Assembly (NCBI GenBank): GCA_001931905.2
Contig: MSJI02000681.1
Span: 67,134 to 131,133 of the forward strand
Origin: Cladosporium sp. IMV 00045
Taxonomy: Eukaryota > Ascomycota > Dothideomycetes > Cladosporiales > Cladosporiaceae
Direction of reading: 5' to 3'
Length of the DNA stretch: 64,000 bases
The position numbers and the translations under genes were made by a program. Under the pieces are notes generated by a model, which was given only the letters and a program-made list of their open reading frames with translations, had not been told where the DNA came from and made no database searches. Shown in pieces: positions 21,063-31,952 of this stretch; the stretch's first letter is position 1; every line of letters starts with the position of its first letter.

Positions 21063-23483
21063 TCACTTCGTTCTGAATATCCCCTGCCCAAGCGCAGTCA
21101 AATATCCATATCTCGTGAGCATCGTCGGGTCAAACGACTCACTACCGTTGCCCCCAGCACCACCCACATCAGCATTAGCAAGCCCTTGCAAGCCATCAGC
21201 ACCGCCTTGCGCAAGCATCCGCTCCTTCTTCTTGACGACCAACTCGCGGATTGCGCCGTCCCAGCCTTCACTCTCCTGCTTTCCTGCCAGTCCTCTGCCT
21301 TCGCCCAAGCATTCAACCATTTGATCCAGGCCTCGCAGGGCTTCTGCGCGGACTTTGGGGATGTCGCAGAGCTCGCAGAGGGTCATGGCTGCGAGAGCGC
21401 CGAAGTGGTGGTTCAGCGGTGTGACTGGCGTGAGGCGCGAGTTGAGAACCGTGGCTACTTTGACGGCGTGCTCAATCAGTTCCACGGGTTCGGTCATCGG
21501 GTTCAATCGTTTGATGAGTAGGTGGCAGTGGTGGTATGACAGGTGAACCAAATTCAAGGAACCCCAGACACTCTCGACGGATTCACGGAAGCGGTCGATT
21601 TCACCAGCCAGTGTGAGACCAAGTAGAGCGGACGCTGGGTTCGAAGGCGCCATGACATCTGTAGAAGGCGTCTTGGTTGTGGTGAGAATTGAAGCGAGGT
21701 GGCCAATGATGAAAGAAAGGCGGGCAAGGTGGTATGTGCTTTCTCCCAGGAGGATCTGGTCTTCAGGCAGAAGGACAACGCTGTTCTCGGGAAGCTTGAG
21801 TAGGTCTGCGGTAGAGGATGCATGCCATCGATCAAGGATAAACAAGACCCACCACACGCGGCGCGCAAGGCGGTCTTCACTGTCACGGTCACCTTCCATG
21901 ACGCTTTGGCTAGGTGCTGGGATCGTGTTTATTTGAATTTGCCCAGCTACACCAGCTGCACGACCAAGCCACTCGGCACGTGAGGGGCCCGCCTGACCGC
22001 GGATGGTCGCAGGGCCGTGATTGTCGCTTTCCAGAGCCATGATGATAAGTGTTTGCAGATATACAAGATTTGTAGCGTTCGTGTGCGATTTAGGATTGTC
22101 AAAAGGGTATTTTGCTAAAAGCTCTGCCGCACGTTTCAAGGCTTGTGGGTATCCAATATTAGGTGGTAATGTGGTTGTAGGAAATGTACGCATGTAGCAA
22201 TCAAGAGCCGCCAGGAATGCTTCCCGCAGAGAGGCAGGACAATCGCCTAAGCGCTGGCGTAATCGATTCTTGTTGTTCGGTAGTAGTGGGAACGTCTGGT
22301 GAATAATACGGTAATACTCGTTGATGACGCTTTCGTCCCAGTCGAACGACGTGATGGACGTAGCAGCTTGAGCTTCGGGTGGTTCGTAAGGTAGGCTTGT
22401 GTGGTCATGTCTGTTTTCACTCCCGCCAAGTCTCCAGAACGGTTGTGCGGACTGATGAGACGGCGTTGGAGGCTGTGTTGTCACCTGCGAAGGGGCATAT
22501 CCAGTTTGATATCCAGGATGGGAACTTTGCGGTGGGAGATGCGGGCCTTGCTGAGACGGCAAAGAAAACGGTCTGTGATTGCTGCTCCACCCTCCAGACA
22601 TGTTCCCACAACCGTGTTCAGCCACCGAATGACTTCTTTTATCACCAAGTCGCGGCTCGATTGCGAGGGGCCCGTTATGGGAAGGGTGGCCACCGTTGCC
22701 TTCACCTCCCCGGCCAGGCTGCATTTGCACAATCTGCCCGAACCCGCTTTGCTGTATGTTTTCAGCAATTGCGCGCTGGACTTGCTGAATTTCCGCTTGA
22801 TGATGCGTTCCTCCAGCACCGGGTTCGTGCACTTGTTGCTCTAGAGAATGCAGCCTTTCCGCCAGCTCTTTAATGTAACCTTTGCTCGGGCCTCTCTTCA
22901 ATTGCTGCCTACTAAACGCGCAATTCAAGCCGGTCCTCGCGCAATTGGTACAGGGAGTACTCCCAGCCTCGTCGACCGCGTCGCATCGTATCTTCTTCCG
23001 CCGACACTCGTCGCATGCTCTTGATACTTTCGTCCTGGGTGCCTTCTCTCGAGTTGACTGTGATGGCACTGTATCCGGACTTCCATTCGTCCGAGCGAAA
23101 GCGACTGAGCCGTGAGATGCCGGTCCCGCAAAAGGAGAGTCGTGGTCTACTTGCGACCGTGACGAAAGCAGGGCGCCGAGATTGTCCAAGGACGCAATGC
23201 CAGAGCTGCCCATCATAGCCTGCAGAGTCGCGCGCATGTGAGGGTCGTCAGGCACTGCACCTCGTGTACCTGCGGTCTGCTCGTCGTCTGGCTGGTGCGC
23301 TGCGCCGCCATTCTGCTGCTGCGGCGCATCTTCACCATGGTCCGAGCCATGCTCTCGATCGTCGCTGGCGTTCTGAAAGAATGGTAGGCTGGAGTTCTGA
23401 AAAGGCGAAGGATATGACTGGGTTTCTTGCTGTTGCTGCTGCTGTGGATGGCTGGGTGTGCCGACAGAAGGTCCCTCGGACAT
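21063..23483 (-). CDS. RGT1: Rgt1-like Zn2Cys6 transcription factor (complete copy)
   Basis: Single exon, 806 residues, ATG at 23483. A Gln-rich N-terminus leads into the zinc cluster CDEC-RRKKIR-C, ten-residue loop, CTNC-ARTGLN-C at residues 157-188, followed by KRGPSKGYIKELAERLHSLE, a linker and coiled coil characteristic of the Rgt1 glucose-responsive repressors of hexose transporter genes. The fungal-specific middle homology region spans roughly residues 385-720 (WDESVINEYYRIIHQTFPLL onward; RRVWWVLFILDRW). Rgt1 proteins bind CGGANNA sites in the nucleus and are relieved by glucose. The gene diverges from the hybrid histidine kinase. Its first 235 codons recur at 30469-31171. Confidence 0.87.
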   Translation of the reverse strand: MSEGPSVGTPSHPQQQQQQETQSYPSPFQNSSLPFFQNASDDREHGSDHGEDAPQQQNGGAAHQPDDEQTAGTRGAVPDDPHMRATLQAMMGSSGIASLDNLGALLSSRSQVDHDSPFAGPASHGSVAFARTNGSPDTVPSQSTREKAPRTKVSRACDECRRKKIRCDAVDEAGSTPCTNCARTGLNCAFSRQQLKRGPSKGYIKELAERLHSLEQQVHEPGAGGTHHQAEIQQVQRAIAENIQQSGFGQIVQMQPGRGGEGNGGHPSHNGPLAIEPRLGDKRSHSVAEHGCGNMSGGWSSNHRPFSLPSQQGPHLPPQSSHPGYQTGYAPSQVTTQPPTPSHQSAQPFWRLGGSENRHDHTSLPYEPPEAQAATSITSFDWDESVINEYYRIIHQTFPLLPNNKNRLRQRLGDCPASLREAFLAALDCYMRTFPTTTLPPNIGYPQALKRAAELLAKYPFDNPKSHTNATNLVYLQTLIIMALESDNHGPATIRGQAGPSRAEWLGRAAGVAGQIQINTIPAPSQSVMEGDRDSEDRLARRVWWVLFILDRWHASSTADLLKLPENSVVLLPEDQILLGESTYHLARLSFIIGHLASILTTTKTPSTDVMAPSNPASALLGLTLAGEIDRFRESVESVWGSLNLVHLSYHHCHLLIKRLNPMTEPVELIEHAVKVATVLNSRLTPVTPLNHHFGALAAMTLCELCDIPKVRAEALRGLDQMVECLGEGRGLAGKQESEGWDGAIRELVVKKKERMLAQGGADGLQGLANADVGGAGGNGSESFDPTMLTRYGYLTALGQGIFRTK

Positions 23484-24238
23484 GATCGGGATGAGTCGTG
23501 TATGGCTCCGACGCCGTGAAGAGCTGCTATATTTCGTATATGTGCCGGTATAGAGCGCTACCCATTTTTCAATATATGATCACAATCGCTGCATATGAAT
23601 TCACATCAAGTCGTTGATCGCAACACAGAGCAGCGGTGTGAATAGCTGGAGACTGGCGGGCAGTTTGTTGGAGTTGACGCCTCGGCAGCAGTCGCCAGGT
23701 GGCAGAGCAAGGCAGGCCGATCACGCGCTAGCGAGCAACAGCAGCACGAGCGAGCCATCCTCACAGAAACGACACGGCCGGCCGTGAGTTGTCGATGCGT
23801 GCGTTTGGGCAGGATTGTTGCAGTGGAGCATCGGATAAATGATAGACGGCGACCATCGAGCTTGCGTTGGCACTTCACTTCTCATCTTGACGGAACGGCG
23901 TTTCCTATTCTTCCGTGGAACCAATATGTCGAGTCGTGCGGCTGTTGGTGAGAATGTCTCTAAAGGGTCGAGAAAGCAGACGTGGAGTTTGCGCCGGCAG
24001 AGGTTGCGATGACATCGTTTCGTCTCTGACTCTCCGACTCCCCGAGGCGACATTATTAGCGATCTGCTCTTCCCTGCTGCAACCGCGTAGCCCCTTAGCC
24101 ACACCAAGCTCCAAATTATTCCATGCAGATGGCGTGTCCGGCTCCGGCGTCCTCAGGTGGCAATGAAGGCTTCACAGTGACAGAAGTACTGTATAACAAT
24201 CGCAACACCGCCCCAGAATTAGGCTTGCCCAAAACAGG
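23484..24238. other. Divergent promoter, Rgt1-like / hybrid kinase 1
   Basis: About 750 bp; repeated at 31172-31952 with small indels. No coding signal. The conservation between copies is high but not coding-like. Confidence 0.5.
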
Positions 24239-27200
24239 ATGTCTTCAAGCCATGAGAGGATGGAGAGGGACGGGGGTCTTTCAATTGAAGACAAGGCTGC
24301 AATTACTGACCAAAAGCGAGTGTGGGAGGTTAGGAAGTACTGTCAGACCAGAGCCTCTCTTCCTAGACACAGTCATGAGTCCTCAAGAACATCCGAGGAT
24401 GGAGCATCACTTAACAACGAGCAGGAGGGTACCGATGCAGCCTTGACAGCCTTGCTCAGAGGCGTCCTCACACAACTGGACGCAGATATTGTAGGGATCT
24501 GCATGAAACTGATCACGGGTTGTGCGCTGATGTTTGCAGGCCATGATATCGCTCCTAGACGCACATACACAATTTTTCTTGTCTGGGGCCACACAGGATG
24601 ACCGCAACGATGGGTGGGTAGCAGCCGGGTCGGCTCAGTGGTACGGCTGTGACCAAGTCAATCACCACGGTGGACTCTGCGAACGTACAATCGCAATGTC
24701 GCACCGACCAGGTGCACCAGCGTTCTACGAGGTGCTGGACATGGCTACGACAGAGCGCACACAGAATCTGCCATTCATCAATGGGACTGTTGCCTGCTTT
24801 CGTCGTTATGTCGGCATGCCTATAAGAAGCCCCGATGGCCTCAACATTGGAACTGTTTTTACCATGAGTAAAACACCGGCCACTTGTGGGATCAACGAAA
24901 CTCAGCGTCAATACCTTTACGAGACTACCAAGAATGTCATGGCTCAACTGGTACAAGCCACGCAAGCGCTGGAAGGCAAGCGTGCCGAAAGATATAACGA
25001 GGCTCTTTCAAGACTACTACTCAATGGCCGGACTTACGACCGAGTTGGACAGCACGAAGACAGCAATCCCGCACTTGGGAAGCCTTTGCACACATCCGAT
25101 GTGTACAGAGATGCTGCAAAGCTTCTCCATGGATATTTCGAGTTCTCAGGCCTTATTTTCCAGGAGATCGCCCTTGCACCTGAACATTCTCGCATTACAT
25201 CAACTTCTCACACGGAGACACTCATAGCCAGCGAAATTGACCCAAGCATGGCCGCTGTCGTCCCTTTAAAGGGTAGCGCGATCCACAACATGCTTGAGGC
25301 TTTTCCAAATGGAGGTGTTTTGCATATTGACGATACGGGGAAACGCCCCGTGTTTGCCGGAGCGGTCAACTATGACAGCAGAGCTCTCAGCGAGTCGACA
25401 AATGCATCCCTGGTACAATCTTTTCCAGGTGCACGCCAAATCATGTTTACACCACTTTGGGACGCTGTGCACAATCGCGCCACAGCTCTTTGTATCGGAT
25501 GGGTTCATAGCGACTTACGCGTTCTACGACCCGAAACAGATCTCATGTCGATGTCATCATTCTGCATGGCTACGATGTCTCTCGTCCTTCGCATGGAATC
25601 GCAGATGTTGGAGCAAGTCAAGGCCGACTTCCTTGGCTCGATTAGTCATGAAACACGCTCGCCTCTTCACGGGATCCTTGGCAACCTGGAGCTCGCTCTC
25701 ATGACCCATTGCAGTTCAGATCTACGGAGAATGCTGCTTGATTCACGGTACGTTGGTTCGAGCTTGATCACCGAAGTTTAATATTGATAATAAGTAAGAT
25801 CCGGCGCCACTCAACTTCTGGAGACCCTTGATAAGGTCTTGCTTCACTCGAGGGTGCAGAGGCAGTCCAAAGCTGCTTCCAATGGCCAGCCTTTGCACTT
25901 GGTCACCGATGGTACCACGCCAGAACAAGACGGTAGTGAGCAAAACAAGTCTATCATACTGATCGGCTCTGAAAGTAGCCGAAGTGATGCCACATCCGGT
26001 GTCACTAACCTCATAGACATCTGCGAGGAAATTGTTGAGGGCGTGGCAAGGCAGGCGCGATTCTCTGAACGCATCGTCACCCCCTCTGCTGAGCGCAAAA
26101 GGAGTATTAACGATCAATACGGCTTTCAAGATGGAAAGCCACCCGCTCGAAGTGGCGGATGGGATGGTCTAGTAATGTTTGATTGCCGCAGCTCTGACAA
26201 TTACCAAGTCAGGGCCGATTCCGCGTTTCGCGTAATCTTCGCAAACCTTTTGGGCAATGCCATCAAATTCACAAAAAGCAGTTTCTGCGTTCGCTCATCG
26301 CTAAGGCTGGACGCTGATCATTGTTGTCTGGACATCATTGACTGTGGTCGAGGTTTCTCTAAGGCTTTTGTCAAGCACAGTCTGTTTGTCCCTTTCTCCC
26401 AACAGGAACCTTTAGACAGCGGCGTAGGCTTAGGTCTATCCCTGGTTAAAGAGAACCTAGAAGCTCTGGGAGGGCACATGCAACTTGAGACCGATGAGAG
26501 TCTTGGCAGTATGGCGAGAATATCCATATCTTTACCGGAACTGATCGGGGATGTCGAGCAGAAACCAGAAGACGAATCCACCGGTCGAGGTGGCACGTCT
26601 GTAATACCACCGATGCCTTTTTGCGAGGAGCAGGAGCTACCTCTTCTCAAGGCTTGCATATATGCCCCCAAGAGCGGCGAGGACGAACGTGGCCAAAGGT
26701 CGATCCGCCTACTTCACGAATCTCTGTCTCATACTCTTGGAGCTTGGTTTCGACCAAGAATTGGACTCTGGCACGAAGGTCAAGACGAAAGCTTGCCACA
26801 CTTGGTCTTCATCGCGTATCCCGACCTGGGATTATTCCAAAAATCCTCGGGTGCTGCATTTACGGCTGTGAAGAAGGTCGTCGTCTGCGCTGATGTCGAC
26901 GATGAATCTGAGTATGATGGGGAGAAGATTTCTGCCGCCTCCCGGGTCGCCGACGCGATCATTACTGGCTCGATTCTGCCTTCCAAATTGTGGAAGGCAG
27001 TTATGCTGTTCTTCCCTCACATTGATCCGAGCCAGGCTTTAAGGCACGAACACAATGACCCTCTTCTCAAATCCGACGCAGAGGGCGACAGAAACGAGTT
27101 CGATCCCGCTCATAGCACCGATCCCCAACCTGGAACATCACCAGATGATGGGCAGATCGATAATGACGGCAAGAGCCGGAACGCCAGTTTGCCCGATCGT

Positions 27201-27934
27201 ACAATCAGACCTCTTGAGGATGAATTCCAGGACCTGAAAGGCAACGCTGAATCGGAATCAGCACAAACCCAGAAAGATACTGAAGTCGTCAACGGCCAAG
27301 GCTCCAGCGAAGAACAGGGACAAGAAAAGGACACTCGTCGTCCAAGTCAAGAGAAAGCCGCTCTCGTGGCTCGACCCAGATTACTTCTTGTTGATGACAG
27401 TGCGTCGGTGACAAATTCAACTTCGCAGCGCATAGAAAAGCTGACATATCCCAGACAACGTAAATCTCAAGATGCTTGCCATGTTCGTAAAGAAATGCGG
27501 CATCGCTGCAGACAACTTCGCTCAAGCCAGCGGTGGGCAGCAAGCCATTGACCTATACGAAGAAGCTGCCGCCGGCGGAAACAGCCCCAACCCCGGCTTT
27601 GACATCATTTTCATGGATCTGGTAAGACTCACTTGCATCGCGTCTGGGTATACGATCTGAACTCTAACATTCCGCAAAGAGCATGCCGGAAGTGAATGGC
27701 TTTGACGCAACGTCCGCCATCCGCCGCATCGAGAAATCCAGAGGCGGTAAACGATCACATATTGCGGCGTTGACGGGTCTCGTCAGCGACAAGGATCGCC
27801 AGGCAGCGAATGCCGCGGGCACGGATGAGTACATTTTGAAACCTGCTGGCCTGAAAAACATCAAGGACGTAATTGACAAGTGGAAATCGGAGTTCGAGAC
27901 TTCACTTTTACCAGATGGCCAAGGCACGGAGTGA
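24239..27934 (+). CDS. Hybrid histidine kinase, copy 1
   Basis: Exons 24239-24490, 24540-25747, 25799-27399, 27455-27621 and 27680-27934; phases all agree; 1160 residues. Order: GAF-like domain (about residues 90-235; RRYVGMPIRSPDGLNIGTVF), HisKA with phospho-acceptor His about 454 in LGSISHETRSPLHGILG, HATPase (N box NLLGNAIKFT about 636; G1 IIDCGRGF; G2 GVGLGLSLVK about 695), an acidic linker, then a receiver: LLLVDDNNVNLKML, phospho-acceptor Asp in IIFMDLSMPEVNG (about 1075), Thr in AALTG and Lys in YILKPA. All catalytic residues are present, so it should autophosphorylate and relay to an Hpt protein. No membrane segment: a cytosolic sensor. The ligand is unknown. Confidence 0.9.
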
Positions 27935-30448
27935 TTGGCCCCAGGGGTAACCCAGGTGACCTGCGGCTGGATTCAACATATGGTGCGGATACGATGTATC
28001 TGCCTCAAGCAATTGCCCAGAGAGATTCCTCGGCAAACGCTTCACGAGGGAATGTTGGAGGTGCTGGATTCCATCATCTCATACGCTGGAAGATCCAATT
28101 GACAATCCATAGTTATATGGATGAGCGTCGTGTGAATGACCCGGTCATGAAGCATCATCAACGGGGAAGAACGATGCGATGGGAGAGGCCTTGGAAACGC
28201 GCGACCGTGGAGTCGACAACAATCCATCTCCCAATCTTTTTGATGGGCGTTTTTTTTTTTTGAAACCGATGAATGGCTCACCAGCTGAACCTGACATTGC
28301 AACATGAAAGCTCCCGTTTTAAAGTTGGCAGAAACACTTTCTATTCTGACTTCAAAACCCTATACACAAACACATATTTCAAATCACAGTATGACTGAAC
28401 GACTTTTTACCGTTTGCCAAGCACGCTTGCTTATACTGAACTACTATGCAAAAGACGCCCTGACGTTTCCAGCAGCGTAACGGTCGTGCATTTGAAGATT
28501 ATCGAAAGACTGGGTGGCAGGAGAGCTGGCTAGGAATTCAAGAGCTTCTAACGCCAATGTTCCCGTATGTATAGAAAAACAGAACAGAGGGACTCGTCGA
28601 ATGTCGGGTGTGCCGATTTCAATATCCGACCGGTCCTCGCGCAGTTCCGACATCTCAAGGACGGCATTCACTTACTAGCAGGCCATATTCTTGTGCCATC
28701 GCGGTACAATACTTTCCGTGTGGGGACTTGAAATCCGGATTACAATTATTATACAACCAAAGCAGAGTCAAATGGTACTGTGGAAGCCTAGCCGACGAAA
28801 TCGAAGTCGAAAGTGATACCCAGCACACATGAGGTAGAGCTGAGATCAGAAGCAGCAGAGAGCTGCGCATTATTAAATATCTCAGCACATGGCATGTGAT
28901 CGAATCAACAACAGCCTCGCCTACAACAGTACAGTATCCGAAAAGCCCCGGAAGAGGATTGATCCCGCACAAGCGCCCAAGCCAACAGCGGCAAGTTCTG
29001 GACCGCGGTTTGCTCCGCCTCCCTCGCCTCTATTTTCGTGTGTTAACAAATGATCACTTTTTCTCGCGCCAGCAGAGAGCCTAGAAGAGCGGGCGCAGCA
29101 CAGTCCATGGGATTGTGATCGGGTGGCCACGTTATCGTGCAGTAATAGCCTCACGCCTCTCGTGGAGGCGTGTGGGGTCCGGAACTGCAAGACCGCACGC
29201 GCTTTTCGGAGGATCTCGTTTCGTTTCATGACAGTTTCGGGCAGGCGAAGCAGAAATGATGCGTGAAGAGAGGTCATTTCGGGTAGATCGGGATTGCTGG
29301 CAGGCGATTTCGATTAGGTGCATCGATTTCGGACAGAAGCCGAACTCGAGGCGAAGCGTGTCTGGCTCTCGAGCTGCAATTCCCATGGGATAATAGATGT
29401 GTAAGAGCCGTGGCGGAGGGAGGTATGCCGCGGGTATCCGAGCGCCACAGCAGGCAGGGCGAGAGAGGGATGATGTCTGTGCTGAACCCGCCTGGCGACT
29501 AAGAGATTTCGAAGAGGCCTGGATTGGATGATTTGATTGATGGGAGATGCCGAGGATCTACATCCTTCTCCGCGCCCAGAAAACTGTTTGCGGAGAGAGT
29601 ACTGAAGTCACAGGCGCTTGTACGAAAATGGAGATTGGGGATGCATGTGAATGGTATAGGGATGAGTTCATGTTAAATCGACGGGCATGAGTGAGGTCTG
29701 ATATAGGTCTTTGTCAGGATTTGCTGTGCGTATGCTGTTTGTGTGACATACAATGCGGCATTCAATCTATGCAGCGTGAATGACGCACAAGATGCCTTGC
29801 GTGTTGCTTCTTCTGACATCCCGTCATGCTGCTGCTAGACTGGCCGAGTCGATATACAAGCGATGCAGTAGCAATCAATTCGGGAAATGTCTCTACGCTA
29901 TAGTAGGAGTACTGCCGAGCTTCGCTCCTCTGCCTGATGTCAGCGGACGATCTACTTCCTCTCCTCCGTACCTGGCAAGATCACTGATGAGCAGTACAGC
30001 AGGCAATTGGACTAACAGTGAAGTCGTGACGTTTTGTTTTCAACATTTCCCCTCTGACGCTCGAAGGGATGCGCGACGATGCTCGTCATATTGGGACTAG
30101 CAGAGAAGCTGGAGAAGCTGGCTCCCCTCGCCCGGAGAAAGTTCCTCCTCACGCACCCACGTCGTTTATCATCAGCTGTCCTCGCAACAGCTACACGAAA
30201 GCCAGCTCAAAGTAACATCATACCTAGCTCCTCTCCCTGTTATCCTCGCCTGTCTCTTGGTCCGAATACTGCCATTCTCGGCCTGCCACCGTTTACGCCC
30301 GATAGTACCAGCCATTCCGACTTGCTCCGAGGGGAATCGAGACACCACTGTGGGGCAGGCAGCATCACATCCAGAGCCTCTTCGAGCTTTGTTCCGAGAC
30401 TTGGAGACAGAATGTCGCCGCCAGCGAGTGGTATTAATACTCGCCCTG
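27935..30448. promoter_or_regulatory. Copy of the PEP carboxykinase upstream region
   Basis: No gene is supported. The whole stretch corresponds to 35648-38164, which lies directly upstream of PEP carboxykinase, but here it stops at the N gap before any coding sequence. It includes the perfect palindrome at 29152-29172. In unit 1 the promoter is therefore orphaned, or the sequence is the other haplotype of the same promoter. Confidence 0.6.
29152..29172. promoter_or_regulatory. Perfect palindrome CACGCCTC-n5-GAGGCGTG (copy 1)
   Basis: Eight-base arms with a 5-base spacer, identical in unit 2 at 36861-36881 although neighbouring bases differ. It is followed directly by GTGGGG, a match to the CreA/Mig1-type SYGGRG site. 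A regulatory role is inference. Confidence 0.45.
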
Positions 30449-30468
30449 NNNNNNNNNNNNNNNNNNNN
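30449..30468. other. Assembly gap, 20 N
   Basis: Twenty undetermined bases. The left neighbour is PEP carboxykinase upstream sequence; the right neighbour is the interior of the Rgt1-like gene. The fixed small size suggests a scaffolding placeholder, not a measured distance. Confidence 0.98.
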
Positions 30469-31171
30469 CTTGCTGAATTTCCGCTTGATGATGCGTTCCT
30501 CCAGCACCGGGTTCGTGAACTTGTTGCTCTAGAGAATGCAGCCTTTCCGCCAGCTCTTTAATGTAACCTTTGCTCGGGCCTCTCTTCAATTGCTGCCTAC
30601 TAAACGCGCAATTCAAGCCGGTCCTCGCGCAATTGGTACAGGGAGTACTCCCAGCCTCATCGACCGCGTCGCATCGTATCTTCTTTCGGCGACACTCGTC
30701 GCATGCTCTTGATACTTTCGTCCTGGGTGCCTTTTCTCGAGCTGATTGTGATGGCACTGTATCCGGACTTCCATTCGTCCGAGCGAAAGCGACTGAGCCT
30801 TGAGATGCCGGTCCCGCAAAAGGAGAGTCGTGGTCTGCTTGCGACCGTGACGAAAGCAGGGCGCCGAGATTGTCCAATGACGCAATGCCAGAGCTGCTCA
30901 TCATAGCCTGCAGAGTCGCGCGCATGTGAGGGTCGTCAGGCACTGCACCTCGTCTACCTGTGGTCTGCTCGTCGTCTGACTGGTGCGCTGCGCTGCCATT
31001 TTGCTGCTGCGGCGCATCTTCACCATGGTCGGAGCCATGCTCTCGATCGTCGCTGGCGTTCTGAAAGAATGGTAGGCTGGAGTTCTGGAAAGGCGAAGGA
31101 TATGACTGGGGTTCTTGCTGTTGCTGCTGCTGTGGATGGCTGGGTGTGCCGACAGAAGGTCCCTCGGACAT
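30469..31171 (-). pseudogene. RGT1: Rgt1-like Zn2Cys6 factor, second copy, 3'-truncated at the gap
   Basis: Encodes residues 1 to about 235 of the Rgt1-like protein: the Gln-rich N-terminus, the complete zinc cluster and the coiled coil, with nine amino-acid differences from the copy at 21063-23483. It stops at the N gap, beyond which the sequence is unrelated (PEP carboxykinase upstream DNA). If the join is real this is a gene fragment that could encode a DNA-binding-only protein. If the join is an assembly artefact, it is simply the other haplotype of the intact gene. Confidence 0.8.
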
Positions 31172-31952
31172 GATCGGAATGAGTCGTGTACGATTCCGAA
31201 GCCGTGAAGAGTTGCTATGTTTCGTATATGTGCCGGTATCGAGCGCTACCCATTTTTCAATGTATGACCACGATCGCTGTATACGGATTCACATCAGGTC
31301 GTTGGTCGCAACACAGAGCGGCGGTGTGAATACAGAGGTAACTTAGTTGGAGGGAGACTGGCGGGTGGATTGGTTGGAGTTGACGCCTCGGCAGCAGTCG
31401 CCAGGTGGCAGAGCAAGGCAGGCCGATCACGCGCTAGCGAGCAACAGCAGCACGAGCGAGCCATCCTCGCAGAAACGACACGGCCGGCCGAGTTGTCGAT
31501 GCGTGGGTTTGGGTAGGATTATTGTCGCAGTGGAGCATCGGATAAACGATGGACGGCGACCTTCGAGCTGGCGTTGGCACTTCCCTTCTCATCTGGACGG
31601 AAGCGGCGTTTCCTATTCTTCCGTGGAACCAACATGTCGAGTCGTGCGGCTGTTGGTGAGAATGTCTCTAAAGGGTCGAGAAAGCAGACGTGGAGTTTGC
31701 GCCGACAGAGCTTGCGATGACATCGTTTCGTCTCGCACTCTCCCCGACTCCCCGAGGTGACCTTAGCGATCTGCTCTTCCCTGCTCCAACCGCGTAGCCC
31801 CTTAGCCACCAAGCTCCAAATTATTCCATGCAGATGGCGTGTCCGGACTTGTAGGCCTACGGTGGCAACGGGAGGCCCTCCAGTGTGACACCAGCAACGC
31901 CCTGACATACCAGAACCGCCTGTCGCTCCAGCATTGGGCTTGCCAAAGCAGG
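31172..31952. other. Divergent promoter, truncated Rgt1-like / hybrid kinase 2
   Basis: Counterpart of 23484-24238, with scattered substitutions and small indels. No coding signal. Confidence 0.5.

Larger units (their letters stand above)
22781..30448. repeat. Tandem duplication unit 1 (about 7.7 kb)
   Basis: Runs from inside the Rgt1-like gene through hybrid kinase 1 to the upstream region of PEP carboxykinase, and ends at the first base of the N gap. It aligns end to end with 30469-38164. Flanks are nearly identical; the kinase body is much more diverged. Confidence 0.9.

Noticed and set aside
28444..29386. Short frames downstream of kinase 1 and their counterparts at 36107-37244
   Set aside because: Frames are not preserved between the two copies (indels shift them), so they are unlikely to be coding.
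22481..30448. Transposon-mediated origin of the large duplication
   Set aside because: No terminal inverted repeats, target-site duplications, transposase or LTRs at the unit ends; the ends coincide with the assembly gap instead.
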